From Kitasatospora cinereorecta (GTDB taxonomy: Bacteria > Actinomycetota > Actinomycetes > Streptomycetales > Streptomycetaceae), in the NCBI RefSeq assembly GCF_024172095.1, contig NZ_JAMZDX010000004.1:992001-1056000 (forward strand): 64,000 nucleotides of DNA, written 5' to 3'. The notes below the pieces were generated by a model, which made no database searches, was not told where the DNA came from, and saw only the letters and a program-made list of their open reading frames with translations. A program made the position numbers and the translations under genes. This document shows positions 43,747-52,050 of the stretch, in pieces; the first letter of the stretch is position 1; each line of letters begins with the position of its first letter.

Positions 43747-44199
43747 TCAGTTCACCGCACGCTTCACCAACTCCGCGATCCGCGCCTCCACCTCCGGCGT
43801 CACCTCCGTCAACGCGAATCCGGCCGCCCACATCGCGCCCTCGTCCAGCTGCGCCAGGTCGCTGAACCCGAGCGTCGCGTACCGCGACTTGAACTTCTCC
43901 GCGCTCTGGAAGAAGCACACCACCTTGCCGTCCAGCGCGTACGAGGGCATCCCGTACCACAGCTTCGGCGCCAGCGTCGGCGCACTGGCCGTGACCACGG
44001 CGTGGACGCGCTCCGCCATCACCCGGTCCGACTCCCCCATCTCGGCGATCCTGTCCAGCACGTCCTGCGCCGCCGACGCCGCCTTCTCCGCGGCGGTCCC
44101 CCGCCGCGTCGCCTTCCGCAGGTCCTGCGCGTGGTCCTTCATCGCGGCCCGCTCCTCGGCCGTGAACCCCGCGTAGGTGCTGCTGTCGACGTTGCTCAT
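43747..44199 (-). CDS. DUF1801 (YdhG-like) protein
   Basis: ATG 44199 gives 150 residues; the open frame extends upstream to 44289 but that part overlaps the conserved regulatory element. The sequence has a charged helical N-terminus (SSTYAGFTAEERAAMKDHAQ, DLRKATRRGTAAEKAASAAQ) followed by the DUF1801 core VTASAPTLAPKLWYGMPSYA, LDGKVVCFFQSAEKFKSRYA. Family members are small soluble proteins, one of them linked to iron delivery in Bacillus, but the function is not settled. Convergent with the LuxR/NB-ARC gene, and sharing an upstream element with the PPOX gene. Confidence 0.85.
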   Translation of the reverse strand: MSNVDSSTYAGFTAEERAAMKDHAQDLRKATRRGTAAEKAASAAQDVLDRIAEMGESDRVMAERVHAVVTASAPTLAPKLWYGMPSYALDGKVVCFFQSAEKFKSRYATLGFSDLAQLDEGAMWAAGFALTEVTPEVEARIAELVKRAVN

Positions 44200-44250
44200 G
44201 TCCCTGCTCCACTCTGCCGGTTCAGGCCTGCGTTCGTTGTGCTCACAGCC

Positions 44251-44289
44251 TCTCCCGTCCCCCACCCCCGCCGCCTCCGTGCCGACCAC
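44251..44289. promoter_or_regulatory. Duplicated regulatory element, copy B (upstream of DUF1801 gene)
   Basis: TCTCCCG (44251-44257) and CCTCCGTGCCGACCAC (44274-44289) reproduce copy A with the same 23-base offset, followed by CCACGGAT. Copy B begins 52 bases upstream of the DUF1801 ATG. The serine-hydrolase gene starts about 155 bases to the other side. Confidence 0.75.
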
Positions 44290-44445
44290 TGATCCACCAC
44301 GGATTCGGATCCGCGGCGGACCCCCGACCGCACCACCGGCACTGGGCCGGCTTGTGGGCAGAACCGAGTGGACCGCCCTGCTCCGGCGCGATTACGTTGG
44401 CACGCGACCGTCCGTCACCCCATCGACACCGACGCCGAGGTACAG

Positions 44446-45834
44446 ATGACCGACCAGCCCAGCCCGCCCGACGAGCTGCTCCCCGCCACCCGCCGCGCGC
44501 TGCTCCACCGGACGGCGGTGGCCCAGGCCGAGGGCCGGACCCCGTCGCTGGTGGCCGCGGTGGTGCGGGACGGCCGGCTGGTCTGGAGCGGCGCCCGCAG
44601 CATGATCGACGGGCATGCGCCCACACCGGACGTGCAGTACCGGATCGGCTCGCTCACCAAGACGTTCGTCGCGGTGCTGGTCCTGCGCCTGCGGGACGAG
44701 GGCCTGCTCGACCTGGCCGACCCGCTGCGGCTCCACCTGCCGGGCACCCCCGCCGACGACGCCACGGTCGCCCAACTGCTCGCGCACTCCGCCGGCCTGG
44801 CCGCCGAGACCCCCGCGCCCTGGTGGGAGCGGACCGATGGCGCACTGCGGCCCGCCCTCGACGACCTGCTGGAGGCGGACGCCGCCCTCAAGCACCCGGC
44901 CGGGCGTCGCCACCACTACTCCAACCCCGGCTACGCCCTGCTGGGCGCCCTGGTCGAGCGGCTGCGCGGCGAGCCGTGGGGCGAGGTGCTGCGCCGGGAG
45001 GTGCTGGAGCCGCTCGGCATGGACCGCACCACCCTGCTCCCCGAGCACCCGCACGCCGGCGGGTTCGCCGTCCACCCGTGGGCCGACGTGATGCTGCCCG
45101 AGCCGCTCACCGACACCGCCCTGATGGGCCCGGCCGGCCAGCTCTGGTCCACCGCCACCGACCTGGCTCGCTGGGCCGCCTTCCTCGCGGACGGCGACGA
45201 CAAGGTCCTCGGCGCGGCGACCCTCGCGGAGATGCGCCGACCGGCCGTCGGCCCGGACGACCCGGACTGGACCTCCTCCTACGGCCTCGGCCTGCAGCTG
45301 CGCCGCTACGAGGGCCGCGTGCTGTACGGGCACACGGGCTCGATGCCGGGCTTCACGGCCGGCCTGTGGGTCAGCGACGCGGACGGCCTGGCGGCCCTCG
45401 CGCTGTCCAACGCCACCACCGGTGCCAATGCCGCACTGCTCGCCGCCGACCTGATCGCACTGACCGCCCGGCACGAGCCGCGGCTGCCGGAGCCGTGGCG
45501 CCCGCTGCCCGAGGTGGACGAGGACCTGCTGGCCCTGACCGGCCTCTGGTACTGGGGCGCCTCGGCGCACGTACTGCGGCTGAAGGCCGACCGCCTGCTG
45601 GAGCTCTCGCTGCTCGCCGGCGGCAACCGCAGTTCCCGCTTCCGCGCGGAGGCGGACGGCACCTGGACGGGGCTGGACAACTACTACGCGGGCGAGACCC
45701 TGCGGGTGGTCCGGGCGGCGGACGGCTCGGTCGGCCACCTGGACCTCGGCTCCTTCGTGTTCACCCGCGAGCCGTACGGCCCGGCCGACGTCGTTCCGGG
45801 CGGGGTCGACCCGCGGGGCTGGCAGGCGGGCTGA
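44446..45834 (+). CDS. Class C beta-lactamase-family serine hydrolase
   Basis: ATG 44446 with GAGG six bases upstream; 462 residues. The three serine-enzyme motifs are visible: SLTK (in YRIGSLTKTFVAVLVLRLRD), YSN (HYSNPGYALLGALVERL) and HTG (YGHTGSMPGFTAGLWVSD). The C-terminal 110 residues form a lipocalin-like DUF3471-type domain (ALTGLWYWGASAHVLRLKAD). No signal peptide is present, so it acts in the cytoplasm, more likely as an esterase or peptidase than as a beta-lactamase. It lies beside the duplicated regulatory element and next to the LuxR/NB-ARC regulator. Confidence 0.92.
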   Translation: MTDQPSPPDELLPATRRALLHRTAVAQAEGRTPSLVAAVVRDGRLVWSGARSMIDGHAPTPDVQYRIGSLTKTFVAVLVLRLRDEGLLDLADPLRLHLPGTPADDATVAQLLAHSAGLAAETPAPWWERTDGALRPALDDLLEADAALKHPAGRRHHYSNPGYALLGALVERLRGEPWGEVLRREVLEPLGMDRTTLLPEHPHAGGFAVHPWADVMLPEPLTDTALMGPAGQLWSTATDLARWAAFLADGDDKVLGAATLAEMRRPAVGPDDPDWTSSYGLGLQLRRYEGRVLYGHTGSMPGFTAGLWVSDADGLAALALSNATTGANAALLAADLIALTARHEPRLPEPWRPLPEVDEDLLALTGLWYWGASAHVLRLKADRLLELSLLAGGNRSSRFRAEADGTWTGLDNYYAGETLRVVRAADGSVGHLDLGSFVFTREPYGPADVVPGGVDPRGWQAG

Positions 45835-45895
45835 CCCGGCCCGATCACACCTCGCCGTGGCCGCCCGAGGCCGCCGCGCGCCACCGCGGGTGTCG

Positions 45896-46291
45896 TCAGC
45901 GCTCCACCACCACCGTCTCGACGACCTTGCCGCCGGGGATCGGGACGACATGGACGCCGCGGCTGAGCCGGGTCACCACCAGCAGGCCGCGGACCCAGGT
46001 GCCGGCAGGGACGGACGGCGCCAGCAGCCGGTGGCCGGTGTCCTCGACCGCCACCTCGATCTCGCCGGGGCGCGCCGCGACCAGCAGACGGCAGGGCCCC
46101 GGGGCGTGCAGGCACGCGTTGGAGACCAGCTCGGTGACGACGACGGACACATCCAACCGGGTTGTGTCCCGGAACCGCGGTCCCGCCGCCGCGGCGAGCT
46201 GGTCGAGGAACTGCTGGACCGCCTGGCGTGCCAGCCGGACCGAACCGGCCTTGCCGTCCAGGTCGAGAGCGAGCATCGGGATCTGGCGCAC
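45896..46291 (-). CDS. RsbW-like ATP-binding (anti-sigma) protein
   Basis: I start at GTG 46291, eight bases after GGGGAG, giving 131 residues; a TTG at 46342 is possible. The HATPase_c fold has the N-box VTELVSNACLHAPGPCRLLV, the G1-like VEDTGHRLLAP and GLLVVTRLSRGVHV. The full Bergerat motifs are somewhat weakened. In Streptomyces, dozens of such stand-alone ATPases act as anti-sigma factors or anti-anti-sigma kinases in stress and developmental control. No sigma factor or antagonist gene is adjacent, but two ANTAR/SpoIIE signalling genes lie 2-5 kb away. Confidence 0.87.
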   Translation of the reverse strand: MRQIPMLALDLDGKAGSVRLARQAVQQFLDQLAAAAGPRFRDTTRLDVSVVVTELVSNACLHAPGPCRLLVAARPGEIEVAVEDTGHRLLAPSVPAGTWVRGLLVVTRLSRGVHVVPIPGGKVVETVVVER

Positions 46292-46473
46292 CGCACCGGG
46301 CTCCCCTGCGATCGGTCTTCCCGCGGACGCGTCTGCCCGCAATCCGGCCGGGCACGCGCCGCCGCGCGTCCCGAATCCGACCCGCTCCCGTTTCCGCGGA
46401 TGGCCGGGCGTGAACCACCCCGGGTCGGGTAGGCGCGGCGGCGACCAGCCTCCGGAGAGGAAGGACGGCGACC

Positions 46474-46797
46474 ATGCCTGCCGGTTCCAGTCCCAAGCGC
46501 GAGCGCCAGTACGAGCACATCAAGGAGAGCGCCCTCGATCGCGGTGAGAGCGAGAAGCGCGCCGAGGAGATCGCCGCCCGGACGGTGAACAAGGAACGTG
46601 CCCGGCACGGCGAGTCGAGGACCGCCAGCCGTACGTCCGTCGACGACGTGTCCGCCGGCCACCGGGGCGGCAAGCGCTCCCACTCCGGTCCCGGGGGACC
46701 GACGTTCGACCAGCTCTACAACGAAGCGAAGCAGCGCAACATCAAGGGCCGCTCGAAGATGAACAAGCGGCAGCTCGAGAACGCGCTCGGCCACTGA
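46474..46797 (+). CDS. Small Rho-N/plasmid-stabilisation-like protein
   Basis: ATG 46474 behind GGAAGGA; 107 residues, very hydrophilic and basic: PKRERQYEHIKESALDRGES, EKRAEEIAARTVNKERARHG, and a C-terminal SAP/Rho-N-like helical hairpin FDQLYNEAKQRNIKGRSKMN, KRQLENAL. This protein is widespread in Streptomyces and usually labelled plasmid stabilisation protein, without direct evidence. The C-terminal motif suggests nucleic-acid binding. Not part of an operon; hairpins lie shortly downstream. Confidence 0.85.
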   Translation: MPAGSSPKRERQYEHIKESALDRGESEKRAEEIAARTVNKERARHGESRTASRTSVDDVSAGHRGGKRSHSGPGGPTFDQLYNEAKQRNIKGRSKMNKRQLENALGH

Positions 46798-46800
46798 GAG

Positions 46801-47067
46801 GTGTCCCCGATGACCGTGCCGACGCCGGCCGACCCCGACATCCGGCCCCCGCCGCCGCCCGACAGCCCGCCCCCGGTCCCCGCACCGCCGGTCCCGGCCC
46901 CCGTCCCGCCGCCCGTACCCCCGCCCGACCCGCCGCGTCCCGGGCCGCCGCCCCGCCGAACAGGCGGGGACCGGGCCGCCGCCCCGCCGAACAGGCGGGG
47001 ACCGGGCGGGCACCGGCTGAGCCGCCGGGACGGTTCCGCTAGCCGGACCCGCCCCCGGGTTCGGTGA
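46801..47067 (+). CDS. Doubtful proline-rich open frame
   Basis: GTG 46801 lies three bases after the upstream stop and could be translationally coupled. The 88-residue product is almost entirely Pro with Asp/Ala/Val (PPPPPDSPPPVPAPPVPAPV), then turns Arg-rich where the frame crosses two hairpins and the convergent AI-2E gene. It may be no more than C-rich DNA. A short Pro-rich peptide ending before the hairpins is possible only through an unseen frame change. Confidence 0.25.
   Translation: MSPMTVPTPADPDIRPPPPPDSPPPVPAPPVPAPVPPPVPPPDPPRPGPPPRRTGGDRAAAPPNRRGPGGHRLSRRDGSASRTRPRVR
46951..47000. terminator. Tandem duplicated hairpins between convergent genes
   Basis: CCCCGCC-GAACA-GGCGGGG occurs at 46951-46969 and again at 46982-47000, inside a 31-bp direct repeat. 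Both are usable from either strand. They separate the Rho-N-like gene from the convergent AI-2E gene. Confidence 0.7.
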
Positions 47068-48241
47068 CCTCGTCGGGCCGACGGCGCAGTTCGCAGATGA
47101 CCGCCCAGGCGACCGACACCACCGGCACGGCCACCGCGGCGCCGATGACGCCGCCGAGCACGGTGCCGGCGGCCACCGACAGGGCGATGGCGACGGGGTG
47201 GATCCGGACCGCCCAGCTCATCACGAGCGGGTGCAGCAGGTGGCCCTCGATCTGGCCGATCACCACGATCAGCGCCAGGACGACGAGCGCGATCACCGGA
47301 CCGCGGGTGGCCAGCGCGACGACGGAGGCGACCGCGAGGGCGACCGGCGAGCCGATCAGCGGGATGAACGCGGCGAAGAACTCCAGCAGGGTCAGCGGGA
47401 CGGCGAGCGGTACCCCGAGGATCACCAGCCCCACCCCGACCAGGACGGCGTTGGTGGCGGCGACCACGAACAGGCCCCGGGTGTAGCCGGCGAACGTCTG
47501 CCAGGCGGTCCGTCCGGCCCGCTCCCAGCCGGCGCCGCCGGTCGACCCGGACTGCCGGCGGGCCCACGCCCACATCCGCTCGCCCGAGTGCAGGAAGAAG
47601 ACCGAGCAGAACAGGGCGAGCGCCGCGGTGGCCGCGGCCTCGACGATCCAGCTCGCGCCGCTGACCGCGGCGGACACCAGCTGCTGCCGGTGGCTGGAGA
47701 CGAAGGAGGTGACCTTGTTCTGGAGGTCGGCGAGGGCCCCGTGCCGGATGTGGAAGGGCGCTCCCTCCAGCCACTTCTCGATCCGGCCGAAGCCGCCGTG
47801 GATCTCGTGGCTCAACCGCCCGGACTCGGCGCTCACCACCTCGCCGACCACCACGCCGAGCCCGATCAGCACCAGCGCCGTCCCCACCAGGGCGATCAGC
47901 ACGGCGAGAGCCCGCGGCAGCCGTCGCGCCATCAGGTCGACCACGGGCCGAAGCACCGAGGTGATCACCAGCGCCAGGAAGAGCGCCACCACCGGCAGGG
48001 TCAGCTCGCTGACGACCAGGTAGCCGACGTACCCCGCCGCGGAGATCGCGATCAGGCAGAAGGCGAACACGGCAGCCCGGCGCAGCCCGGCCGGGGCGGT
48101 GCCGAGGACGGTGGCCGGGACGGCGCTGCGCCGCGTCGCGACCGGCCGTCGGCGCACCACGAGCCGCGGCGGACGGGCCGGCCCACCGGTCGGCCCACCG
48201 GTCGGTCCGCCCGCGGGTGAACGGTCCCGGCGGCGGCTCAC
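47039..48241 (-). CDS. AI-2E family transporter (TqsA/PerM-like permease)
   Basis: GTG 48241 gives 400 residues; a TTG one codon upstream is an alternative. A basic/Pro-Gly head of about 45 residues precedes eight membrane helices, beginning AAVFAFCLIAISAAGYVGYL and LPVVALFLALVITSVLRPVV. The middle has a soluble loop (FGRIEKWLEGAPFHIRHGAL), and late helices include VGLVILGVPLAVPLTLLEFF and AFIPLIGSP, the family signature region. The family includes autoinducer-2 exporters and Na+/H+ or Na+/Li+ antiporters, so substrate is uncertain. A 24-codon frame overlaps its start codon. Confidence 0.9.
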   Translation of the reverse strand: MSRRRDRSPAGGPTGGPTGGPARPPRLVVRRRPVATRRSAVPATVLGTAPAGLRRAAVFAFCLIAISAAGYVGYLVVSELTLPVVALFLALVITSVLRPVVDLMARRLPRALAVLIALVGTALVLIGLGVVVGEVVSAESGRLSHEIHGGFGRIEKWLEGAPFHIRHGALADLQNKVTSFVSSHRQQLVSAAVSGASWIVEAAATAALALFCSVFFLHSGERMWAWARRQSGSTGGAGWERAGRTAWQTFAGYTRGLFVVAATNAVLVGVGLVILGVPLAVPLTLLEFFAAFIPLIGSPVALAVASVVALATRGPVIALVVLALIVVIGQIEGHLLHPLVMSWAVRIHPVAIALSVAAGTVLGGVIGAAVAVPVVSVAWAVICELRRRPDEVTEPGGGSG

Positions 48242-48312
48242 CAACGGCCCGGCCCGCCGTGGTCACGCGGACGGTCCGGCTCGGGCCTCGGGCACTGCGG
48301 AACGTCGGTCAT
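48238..48312 (-). CDS. Possible 24-residue leader peptide coupled to the AI-2E gene
   Basis: ATG 48312, with GAGGA about eight bases upstream, encodes MTDVPQCPRPEPDRPRDHGG and PGRW. Its TGA overlaps the GTG of the permease (GTGA). This overlap suggests translational coupling. The peptide is short and low-complexity, so conservation in relatives would be needed to accept it. Confidence 0.35.
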   Translation of the reverse strand: MTDVPQCPRPEPDRPRDHGGPGRW

Positions 48313-48461
48313 GGTTCCCATCCTCGGGGCGCATCGGCCGGGTCGCCCGCTCATCCGGTCCCCTCGGAGGAGTCGGTGTCGTCGGGCACGCCCGATGAGT
48401 GGGCGTGCGTGGGCGTGCGTCCACCCGCCGGCGGGGTGGCAGAACGCCCGGGCACCGGCCC

Positions 48462-50858
48462 TCAGCGCAGCCGCAGGCCGACCACGCAGGTGTCGTCGAG
48501 CGGGTTCGGCGCGTCCAGGCGGCGCAGGAGGTGGTCGAGGCAGCCGTCGAGCGAGGTCGCCCGGTACTCCCGGAGTGCGTCCAGCAGTCGGCCGACGCCG
48601 GTGCCGAGGTCGGTGCCGCGCCGCTCGACCAGGCCGTCGGTGTACGCCAGCAGCGTCTCTTCGGGCGCCAGCCGGACCTGGGCGGTGCGGTAGCGGGCGC
48701 GCGGGGTGACGCCGAGGATCAGGCCCTCGGGCAGGTCGAGGGTACGGGCGCTGCCGGGGCGGGCGAGCACCGGCGGCAGGTGGCCGGCCCGTGCCCAGGT
48801 GAGGATGCGGGTGCGCGGGTCGAGCCGGCCGCACAGGGCGGTGGCGATGAAGTCGACGCGCTGGTGGCAGAGCATCCGGTTGAGGCGGTCGAGTGCCTGG
48901 GCGGGGTCGACGCCGTCGTGGGCGATGCCGCGCAGCGCATGGCGCAGCTGGGCCATTCCGGCGGCGGCCCGCAGGCCGTGGCCGGAGACGTCGCCGACGA
49001 CTACCAGCACGGTGCCGTCGGGCACGGTCATGATGTCGTACCAGTCGCCGCCGACCTGGCTCTCGCGTTCGGCGGGCAGGTAGCGGGCGGCGGTCTCCAG
49101 TCCGGGGGGCAGCGGGCCGGTCGGGGCCTCCATCAGGGCGTGCTGGAGCGAGAGGAAGGCGAGGTGCTCGGCGCGGGTGCGGCGGCGCTGCTCGGCGAGC
49201 TGGTCGCGGGTGCTGGAGAGGGCCTGCTCGGCGCGCCGCCAGGGGGTGACGTCCTGGACGACGCCGGCCACGGCGACCACCTCGGGCGGTCCGACCGCGG
49301 AAAGGGTGGCCTCGGCCAGGGATCGCAGGCTGCGATAGCCGCTCCTGGCGGGCACCTCGAACTCCAGGGTCACCGGTGTCTGCCCGGCGAGGAGTTCGGC
49401 CGCGGCGGCCCGGACGGCGGAGCGGTGGGTGGGGGCGACGGCGGCCAGGGCCTGCTGCGCGGTCAGCGGGCCGGTCTCGTCCTCGAGTCCGAGCAGGCGC
49501 AGCGTCTCGGCGGAGCAGGTGATGCCGTCGCTACCGGGCGACCAGCTCCAGGTGCCGAGCCGGGCGAGCCGCTGGGCCTGGGCGAGCTGGTTGCTGCGGC
49601 GCTCCTGCTCGTCGTGGGTGCGCCAGCTCACCAGGACGCCGTCCAGGAAGGGGGTGGCGTGCAGGGTCATGGCGGAGGCGTGCAGCGCGCCGCCGACGAT
49701 CTCGACGAACTGTTCGGTCTCCGCCTCGTACGGGGTGCCGCTGGCGGCGACGTCCAGCAGTCGGTCGAGGGTGCCGCCGGCCGCCATGCCGGGGTACAGC
49801 TCGGTGAGGCGGCGGCCGACCAGGTCCTCGCCGGTGCGGCCGGCCAGGTCGACGGTGGCGGCGTTGGCGTGTTCCACCCGCAGGTCGGTCACCTTGCCGC
49901 TGGTTTCCCGGATGGCGCCCAGGATCAGGACGGGGTCGAGCAGTGCGTCCAGGACGGCCCGGAACCAGGGCTCGCTGGCCGGCTCCAGCGAGCCGAAGTC
50001 CTCAGGTCCACCCGAGAGCACCCGGGGCAGCTCGGCGGCCACCAGCCGCGAGAGTGCGGACAGGTAGCGGGCCGCGGCCCGGTCGGCGTGGTACTCCTCG
50101 GGCCAGCCGAGCTTCATCGCACCGATCAGCCGCCGTCCGGTGCGCAGCGGCAGGGCACACACGGTCCGACCGGGGATCAGGTCCTCGCCGGGCAGGTCGG
50201 GGTAGCGGGCGGCGAAGTCCTCGCGGTTGTCGACCCAGACGGTGGTGCCGAGGTGGGCGGCCTCGGCGAGCGGCAGGGCGGTCCGCGGCGGGATCCGCTG
50301 CCACTGGCTGAGCTGCTGGGCGGGCACGCCGTGGCTGCCGGTGATCCGCAGCGCGCCGTCCGGCTCCAGCAGGGCGAGCACGACGGCGCCGACGCCCAGC
50401 GGTGCGAGGGCGACCTCGTGCAGCAGCCGGGCGAGGTCGTCCGGGGTGTCGGCGGAGGTGAGGGCCGAGGCGGCGAGGTGGAACCGGGCCGCGAAGCCCT
50501 GCGGCGGGAACTCGGGGAGGGCCGGCGAGGGGCCGACCGCGGGCGCGAGGGGCGGGGCGGCGGACGTCCCGCCGGGGGATGCGGCGGCGGACGGCGCCGG
50601 GTCCGGCGCGTCGGGCGGGGCGGCGACGCCGAGGAGTTCGGCGGCGATGTCGACCACCCTGCGATTGGTCCGCTGGGACTCCTCCCGGAGGTGCCGGAAC
50701 GCCTCGTCAGGGGTGCACGACAGCCGCGCGATCAGCAGCCCCTTGGCCTGCTCGATCACTCCGCGGGTGCGCATCGCGAGGCGCAGGCCCTCGATCTCCG
50801 CCCGCAGGCGGTCGACGGTGGCCTCGAGCACGGGACGGGCAACGGTGTCCTCGGTCAA
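48462..50858 (-). CDS. Multidomain SpoIIE-type phosphatase: ANTAR-GAF-PAS-PAS-PP2C
   Basis: TTG 50858 has AGGAGG six bases upstream; 798 residues. An ANTAR domain starts the protein (LRLAMRTRGVIEQAKGLLIA, RLSCTPDEAFRHLREESQRT). After a Pro/Ala linker comes a GAF domain (about 110-290), then two PAS domains (DPVLILGAIRETSGKVTDLR; LGTWSWSPGSDGITCSAETL). The PP2C/SpoIIE catalytic domain shows ESQVGGDWYDIM, VGDVSGHGLRAAAGMAQLRH and NPLDDTCVVGLRLR, which carry the metal-binding Asp residues. It should dephosphorylate an anti-anti-sigma factor, with ANTAR possibly giving RNA-binding antitermination. N-terminal ANTAR with a phosphatase is typical of actinobacteria. Confidence 0.93.
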   Translation of the reverse strand: MTEDTVARPVLEATVDRLRAEIEGLRLAMRTRGVIEQAKGLLIARLSCTPDEAFRHLREESQRTNRRVVDIAAELLGVAAPPDAPDPAPSAAASPGGTSAAPPLAPAVGPSPALPEFPPQGFAARFHLAASALTSADTPDDLARLLHEVALAPLGVGAVVLALLEPDGALRITGSHGVPAQQLSQWQRIPPRTALPLAEAAHLGTTVWVDNREDFAARYPDLPGEDLIPGRTVCALPLRTGRRLIGAMKLGWPEEYHADRAAARYLSALSRLVAAELPRVLSGGPEDFGSLEPASEPWFRAVLDALLDPVLILGAIRETSGKVTDLRVEHANAATVDLAGRTGEDLVGRRLTELYPGMAAGGTLDRLLDVAASGTPYEAETEQFVEIVGGALHASAMTLHATPFLDGVLVSWRTHDEQERRSNQLAQAQRLARLGTWSWSPGSDGITCSAETLRLLGLEDETGPLTAQQALAAVAPTHRSAVRAAAAELLAGQTPVTLEFEVPARSGYRSLRSLAEATLSAVGPPEVVAVAGVVQDVTPWRRAEQALSSTRDQLAEQRRRTRAEHLAFLSLQHALMEAPTGPLPPGLETAARYLPAERESQVGGDWYDIMTVPDGTVLVVVGDVSGHGLRAAAGMAQLRHALRGIAHDGVDPAQALDRLNRMLCHQRVDFIATALCGRLDPRTRILTWARAGHLPPVLARPGSARTLDLPEGLILGVTPRARYRTAQVRLAPEETLLAYTDGLVERRGTDLGTGVGRLLDALREYRATSLDGCLDHLLRRLDAPNPLDDTCVVGLRLR

Positions 50859-51013
50859 CGCTCGCCTCCTGAACACCCGACAGCGGTGAGCGGTCACCTC
50901 GATCGGAGAAGGTGCGTGGTCCGCCGGTCAGCGACTTCGGGACAACTCCAGCGTAGGACCCGTCCCCGGGGGACCGCGAGCACCGGAGCGAAGGACCGGA
51001 AACGAAGCTCCGG

Positions 51014-51751
51014 TCACTCCTCGTCCGGGACCGGGCCCAGGACCGCCGTCGGCGCCAGCGCCCCGGCGACCAGGGCGGCGGCGACCTCGGTCGGCCCCTG
51101 CACGGTGCGCCGGGCGTGGGCGAGCAGCCGGGCGCAGGCCTCGTCCGGGGTCAGGTCGGCGGCCTCGGCGATCATGCCCTTGGCCCGTTCGATCACCGAG
51201 CGGTCGGCCAGCACCCGGGTGATGTTGTCGCCCGCGAGCTCCGGGGGGAGCGCCCGGTGGTGGTGGACCGCCAGGACCGCAAGATCGGCGAAGACCTGGG
51301 CGGACCGCAGGTCCGCCGTCGTGGTCTCGTTGGCCGACCCGATGTCGAAGAGGTTGAGGGCGCCCAGCGTCCGGTTGCGCATCCGCAGCGGCAGGGCGCG
51401 CACCGAGTTGAAGCCGGCCTCCCGGGCGCGGTGGGCAAAGACCGGCCAGCGGGCGGAGGCCGCCGACAGGTCGGGTTCGATCACCGCGCGGCCGAGCCGG
51501 ACGCAGTCGATGCACGGGCCCTCGCCCAGTTCGAGCTGGCGGCGCTCCAGACGCCGGACAGCCTCGCTGGACCAGGCGACGTCGCGCAGCACCCCGTCCT
51601 TGTCGACCACCACGATGCCGGCTCCGCCGGCCGCGCACAGGGTCACGCAGTAGGCGGCCAGGCGATCGAGGAGCTCGGCGAGGTCGAAGTCCCCGACCAG
51701 CGACTCGGTGAGGCTCGCGAAGGCCTCGTTCAGCTCCGACTGGCGGCCCAT
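51014..51751 (-). CDS. GAF-ANTAR signalling protein
   Basis: ATG 51751 with GGAG five bases upstream; 245 residues. GAF domain at about 20-165 (LAAYCVTLCAAGGAGIVVVD, LGEGPCIDCVRLGRAVIEPD, FNSVRALPLRMRNRTLGALN, LFDIGSANETTTADLRSAQV). The ANTAR domain is C-terminal (VLADRSVIERAKGMIAEAAD, LTPDEACARLLAHARRT). It binds a small ligand or senses redox state and is expected to act on RNA hairpins to antiterminate transcription. It is encoded on the same strand just upstream of the ANTAR-SpoIIE gene, so the two may respond together, though each has its own start region. Confidence 0.94.
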   Translation of the reverse strand: MGRQSELNEAFASLTESLVGDFDLAELLDRLAAYCVTLCAAGGAGIVVVDKDGVLRDVAWSSEAVRRLERRQLELGEGPCIDCVRLGRAVIEPDLSAASARWPVFAHRAREAGFNSVRALPLRMRNRTLGALNLFDIGSANETTTADLRSAQVFADLAVLAVHHHRALPPELAGDNITRVLADRSVIERAKGMIAEAADLTPDEACARLLAHARRTVQGPTEVAAALVAGALAPTAVLGPVPDEE

Positions 51752-52038
51752 GACCATCTCCCTGTCCGCGTCCCACGCTACGCCGTCCCTCGGCCCCGGT
51801 CGCAGTCCACGGCCGGTCCCCGACGCCGGATCGCAGCCGCCGGCGCGAGGCTCGCATCGTTGACCGCGATCCTCGCCCCGGCCGGCACCTCGCCGGGCAC
51901 AGCCGCCGGGCTCGAGGGTCCGTCTTCAAACCCCCGTCGTCCGGCCGAAGGGCGGGCCTGGCGGCGTCCGGGCGCGTGCATCGCAAGGCGGAGGAGGATG
52001 GGGGCACCTCCCGGCCGGAGGCCGGGGGACCATGCGGT

Positions 52039-52050
52039 GGGGGCACCTCC
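52039..52050. repeat. 12-bp target-site duplication, left copy
   Basis: GGGGGCACCTCC at 52039-52050 is repeated exactly at 53574-53585 on the other side of the IS. Its length agrees with IS4-family insertions. A third copy at 52000-52011 belongs to an existing repeated hairpin. Confidence 0.88.

Noticed and set aside
46801..47067. Proline-rich frame as a confident gene
   Set aside because: Composition follows the C-rich strand, and the frame runs through two hairpins into the convergent permease; listed only with low confidence.
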